NCBI GenBank assembly: GCA_937917025.1 | Contig: CALFSF010000008.1 | Coordinates: 1 to 8,612 of the forward strand | Length of the DNA stretch: 8,612 nucleotides | Origin: an uncultured Paraburkholderia sp. | Lineage (GTDB): Bacteria > Pseudomonadota > Gammaproteobacteria > Burkholderiales > Burkholderiaceae | Direction of reading: 5' to 3' | In this document: in pieces, positions 6,753 through 8,612 of the stretch | How the letters are laid out: the number at the start of each line of letters is the position of its first letter | How positions within the stretch are numbered: position 1 is the first letter of the stretch | Made by a program: the position numbers and the translations under genes | Notes under the pieces: model-generated | The model's input: only the letters and a program-made list of their open reading frames with translations | What the model was told of the DNA's origin: nothing | Database searches by the model: none

Positions 6753-6779
6753 TATAGGTACGCATTTTCGCGGTGCCAG
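6751..6779 (-). promoter_or_regulatory. Sigma-70 promoter of the pirin gene
   Basis: Read on the minus strand: -35 CTGGCA (6774-6779), exactly 17 bases, then a perfect -10 TATAAT (6751-6756). Four of six -35 positions match TTGACA. Transcription would start near 6744, giving a leader of about 45 bases before the pirin ATG. In this GC-rich DNA a perfect TATAAT is notable. The plus-strand promoter of the LysR gene is less clear; TTGAAA at 6736-6741 lacks a good partner -10. Confidence 0.65.
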
Positions 6780-6821
6780 CCGCCGTCTCGCAATGGATTG
6801 TTCTATGAGTGGAACGATGAA

Positions 6822-7832
6822 ATGAAGATCGATTCGCATAACCTGAACGACCTGATGTATTTCTCGCAGGTCGTCGAGCACGGGGGATTCTCGGCGGCGG
6901 AGCGGGTGCTCGGCATTTCGAAGTCGCGGCTGTCGCGCCGTCTGACCGAACTCGAGGCGTCGCTCGGCGTGCGCCTGTTGCAGCGTTCCACGCGCAAGCT
7001 CGCGCTCACGGAGGCTGGCCAGCTGTTCTACCAGCATTGCCAGGCGATGCTCGCGGAAGCGCAGGCGGCCGTCAACGTGGTCCAGCAGTTGCGTTCGTCG
7101 CCGCGCGGCACGGTTCGCGTGAGCGTGCCGGTCACGATCTCGCAGACGATCCTCTCCGAAATCATGCCGGAGTTCATGCATCGCTATCCGGAAGTGCGCG
7201 TCGTGATGCGGGTGACGAATCGCGTCGTCGATCTGTACGAAGATTCGATCGACGTCGCGTTGCGCGTGCGCTCGGAGCCGCCGCAAAGCGCCAACATCGT
7301 CGTGCGCCCGCTGTGGCGCACGCAGCAGATGCTGGTCGGCGCGCCGAGCCTCCTGAACCAGAATGCGCCGCCGCTGGAACCCGCCGACCTCGCGCGCTTC
7401 GAGACGCTCGATACGCCGAGCAACGACGGCCGCCACGTATTCACGCTGATCGCGCCCGATGGCACGCGTCACCTGCACGAACACGAGCCGCGTCTCGTGA
7501 GCGCTGACCTGATGATGGTGCTCGAAGCCGTGATGGCCGGCGTGGGTATCGCCGCGTTGCCGGAGATGATGTACGGCGCGGCGTTACGCTCGGGCAAACT
7601 TTCGCCGGTGATGCCGGGCTGGACGTTGCCGACGCCGCAGCTCTATGCCGTGTTCGTCTCGCGGCAGGGGATGGTGCCGGCCGTGCGCGCGTTCGTCGAC
7701 TATCTGGTCGAGATGCTCGATGAGCGCAACGGCGCGTACATCACGAGGGAGTGTCCGGATAGCCGGCCCGAGCGGCGCGCGCTGAAAGCAGCAGATGTGC
7801 CCGGAACGGCTGATATCGCTTTTGGCATTTAA
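6822..7832 (+). CDS. LysR-type transcriptional regulator
   Basis: A 336-residue LysR-family regulator. The N-terminal winged helix-turn-helix spans about residues 6-65 (NLNDLMYFSQVVEHGGFSAAERVLGISKSRLSRRLTELEASLGVRLLQRSTRKLALTEAG), with the recognition helix around 33-44. A linker helix follows at about 66-92. The effector-binding domain is about 97-300 with family-typical segments such as RVSVPVTIS, DVALRV and VMAGVGIAALPEMM. The start at 6822 places the DNA-binding domain as in relatives; GGAA at 6811-6814 is a weak ribosome site, and an upstream in-frame TTG at 6798 is less likely. It is longer than the usual 300 residues because of a tail of about 30 residues (from about 305) rich in Arg/Ala with no recognisable domain. 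It is divergent from the pirin gene, the obvious target. Effector unknown; quinones or aromatic breakdown products are possible by analogy with YhaJ. Confidence 0.95.
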   Translation: MKIDSHNLNDLMYFSQVVEHGGFSAAERVLGISKSRLSRRLTELEASLGVRLLQRSTRKLALTEAGQLFYQHCQAMLAEAQAAVNVVQQLRSSPRGTVRVSVPVTISQTILSEIMPEFMHRYPEVRVVMRVTNRVVDLYEDSIDVALRVRSEPPQSANIVVRPLWRTQQMLVGAPSLLNQNAPPLEPADLARFETLDTPSNDGRHVFTLIAPDGTRHLHEHEPRLVSADLMMVLEAVMAGVGIAALPEMMYGAALRSGKLSPVMPGWTLPTPQLYAVFVSRQGMVPAVRAFVDYLVEMLDERNGAYITRECPDSRPERRALKAADVPGTADIAFGI

Positions 7833-7869
7833 GCGCGGGCGGTGATCGGTACTTTCAATGGCCGTTTGC

Positions 7870-7898
7870 TTGAATGCGCGCGCTGACGGGCCTATAGT
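7870..7898 (+). promoter_or_regulatory. Sigma-70 promoter of the small secreted-peptide gene
   Basis: TTGAAT (7870-7875), exactly 17 bases, then TATAGT (7893-7898). That is four of six matches at -35 and five of six at -10 with ideal spacing. Transcription should start near 7905, about 20 bases before the ATG, just before the strong ribosome site AAGGAG at 7913-7918. Confidence 0.7.
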
Positions 7899-7924
7899 GA
7901 AATCCCTTCGCTAAGGAGTCTCTT

Positions 7925-8035
7925 ATGCGAAAACTCATGGCCGCTATCATAGCGAGCCTGATAGGGCTGAGCGCGCTGTCCGTGTCGACCACGGCTGTCG
8001 CATGCGGTGACTCCGGCTATTCTCATGGCAAGTGA
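7925..8035 (+). CDS. Small exported peptide (36 residues) with signal sequence
   Basis: A 36-residue ORF that I do not recognise as a named family. It has a textbook Sec signal: positive start (MRKLMAA), hydrophobic core about residues 6-20 (AAIIASLIGLSALSV), then STTAVA ending in an A-x-A site (Ala24-Val25-Ala26). Cleavage after Ala26 would leave CGDSGYSHGK, only ten residues, starting with Cys. The Cys at +1 also raises the possibility of a lipoprotein, but A-V-A-C is a poor lipobox because position -3 is normally Leu-like. Translation signals are strong: AAGGAG six bases before ATG. It has its own promoter and a strong terminator, so it forms a one-gene transcript of about 200 bases. Not part of the LysR or exbD operon. 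A mere regulatory RNA is possible, but the codon-perfect signal peptide argues for translation. Confidence 0.7.
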   Translation: MRKLMAAIIASLIGLSALSVSTTAVACGDSGYSHGK

Positions 8036-8068
8036 TCCCGCCGCCCGAAGGCGCCGAGTGCGCACAAA

Positions 8069-8100
8069 AAAAGGCCTTCATCTGACGATGAAGGCCTTTT
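8069..8100. terminator. Bidirectional intrinsic terminator
   Basis: A perfect 14-bp stem, with left arm 8069-8082 and right arm 8087-8100, closes a 4-base loop (TGAC). On the plus strand the right arm ends in TTTT and continues ACTTTAT; on the minus strand the transcript ends in a run of seven T (complement of 8066-8072). It therefore fits termination both for the small peptide gene from the left and for exbD from the right, whose stop lies 77 bases away. Confidence 0.9.
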
Positions 8101-8177
8101 ACTTTATCCGTCGCGTTCAGTTTTAGCCCCTGAATAAAGGGATTTTCCGCGTCCGGACTCCGCAACGAAGCAGCGTG

Positions 8178-8594
8178 TTACTTCTTCGGCTCGGTGACGA
8201 AACCGATCTTCGTCAGACCGCCTGCCTGCGCCGCGGACATCACGTCGGCGACCTTTTCATACGCGACCTTGCGGTCCGCGTTCAGATGCAGTTCGGGCTG
8301 CGGCGTGACCTGCGCGGCGGCGGCGATCTTCGCGCGCAACGCGTCGTCGCTGACGGGCGTGTCGTCCCACAGAACGGTGCCGTCGGCCAGCACGTTGACG
8401 GTGACCTGCGCGGGCTTCGTCTCTTCTTTCTGGCTGCTCGCGTGCGGCAGGTCGATCTTCACCGCGTGGCGGATCACCGGAATCGTGACCATGAAAACGA
8501 TCAGCAGTACCAACATGACGTCGACGAGCGGCGTCATGTTGATTTCGTTCATGAGGCCATCGTCGTCGTCGCTGGCAAAGGGGCTCATCGCCAT
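8178..8594 (-). CDS. exbD: Biopolymer transport protein ExbD (TolR/ExbD family)
   Basis: A 138-residue inner-membrane protein that works with ExbB and TonB, using the proton gradient to power outer-membrane receptors for siderophores, heme and similar ligands. Short acidic cytosolic start (MAMSPFASDDDDGLMNEINMTP), one membrane helix at about 22-41 (PLVDVMLVLLIVFMVTIPVI) carrying the proton-conducting Asp25, then a periplasmic domain with ELHLNADRKVAYEKVADVMSAAQAGGLTKIGFVTEP. GGAGG lies eight bases before the ATG at 8592-8594, so this start is preferred over the ATG two codons later. The NEINMTPLVDV motif and the iron/TonB style favour ExbD over TolR; the length fits ExbD. exbB and tonB are expected just upstream, beyond the right edge. 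The two-sided terminator at 8069-8100 closes this operon, which may be Fur-controlled from outside the window. Confidence 0.93.
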   Translation of the reverse strand: MAMSPFASDDDDGLMNEINMTPLVDVMLVLLIVFMVTIPVIRHAVKIDLPHASSQKEETKPAQVTVNVLADGTVLWDDTPVSDDALRAKIAAAAQVTPQPELHLNADRKVAYEKVADVMSAAQAGGLTKIGFVTEPKK

Positions 8595-8612
8595 GTTGCT
8601 TGCCTCCGCGGG

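Noticed and set aside
5698..6825. Plus-strand open frame of 375 codons over the pirin gene and both flanking gaps
   Set aside because: Arg/His-rich shadow translation; the minus strand encodes a pirin with intact metal-binding motifs, promoter and ribosome site.
6705..7484. Minus-strand open frame of 259 codons opposite the LysR gene
   Set aside because: Arg-rich antisense shadow of a clear LysR regulator; runs through the pirin promoter region.
7942..7954. CGCTATCATAGCG palindrome inside the small-peptide ORF, sharing CGCTAT/ATAGCG with the pirin operator candidate
   Set aside because: Half-sites are in a different arrangement and lie in the signal-peptide codons; six-base matches like this are expected by chance.
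8146..8163. TCCGC repeats around the palindrome GTCCGGAC between exbD and its terminator
   Set aside because: Short GC-rich repeat with no T-run or promoter link; the nearby 14-bp stem already explains termination.
7947..8165. Minus-strand 72-codon frame through the small-peptide gene and terminator
   Set aside because: It reads across the 14-bp terminator stem, has no ribosome site or motif, and would not be transcribed past the exbD terminator.

Overview
The window looks like chromosomal DNA of a Burkholderiales beta-proteobacterium, most like Paraburkholderia/Burkholderia. The evidence is high GC with strong third-position G/C bias, an OmpC-type porin ending in Phe, the style of the methyl-accepting chemotaxis protein (MCP), OsmC, pirin and LysR proteins, and AGGAG-type ribosome sites throughout. 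I see no insertion sequence, tRNA, rRNA, CRISPR array or prophage gene, and no gene-free stretch over 300 bases (the longest is about 200, between the OsmC and pirin genes). The genus is inferred from sequence style, not from a database search.

Left part (1-3002, plus strand): the 3' end of a porin gene, then a tight three-gene run. This holds ligJ (4-oxalomesaconate hydratase), ligK (4-carboxy-4-hydroxy-2-oxoadipate aldolase) and a ModA-like substrate-binding-fold protein with no signal peptide. LigJ and LigK carry out the last two steps of the protocatechuate 4,5-cleavage (and gallate) pathway, giving pyruvate and oxaloacetate. The earlier steps (ring-cleavage dioxygenase, dehydrogenase, lactonase, tautomerase) are not in the window and probably lie upstream. 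The porin may serve uptake of the aromatic acid. The role of the cytosolic binding-fold protein is unknown.

Middle (3085-5623): a complete transmembrane chemoreceptor on the plus strand with a possible FliA (sigma-28) promoter. It converges on a minus-strand DUF1857/AtaL-like SRPBCC protein that appears to start at TTG, followed by a minus-strand OsmC-family protein with both redox cysteines.

Right part (5827-8594): a pirin gene (minus) and a LysR-type regulator gene (plus) are divergent. The pirin promoter is good, and a perfect 10-bp palindrome overlaps its -10 box. Next comes a very compact unit not covered by ordinary gene calls: promoter, ribosome site, a 36-codon ORF with a signal peptide and a mature part of only about 10 residues, and a 14-bp-stem terminator. 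That terminator is two-sided and also serves the converging minus-strand exbD, the last complete gene (TonB-system energy transduction; exbB/tonB would be beyond the right edge).

The items most worth follow-up are the secreted micro-peptide unit, the cytosolic binding-fold protein in the ligJK operon, the chemoreceptor beside an aromatic-acid operon, and the pirin/LysR operator.
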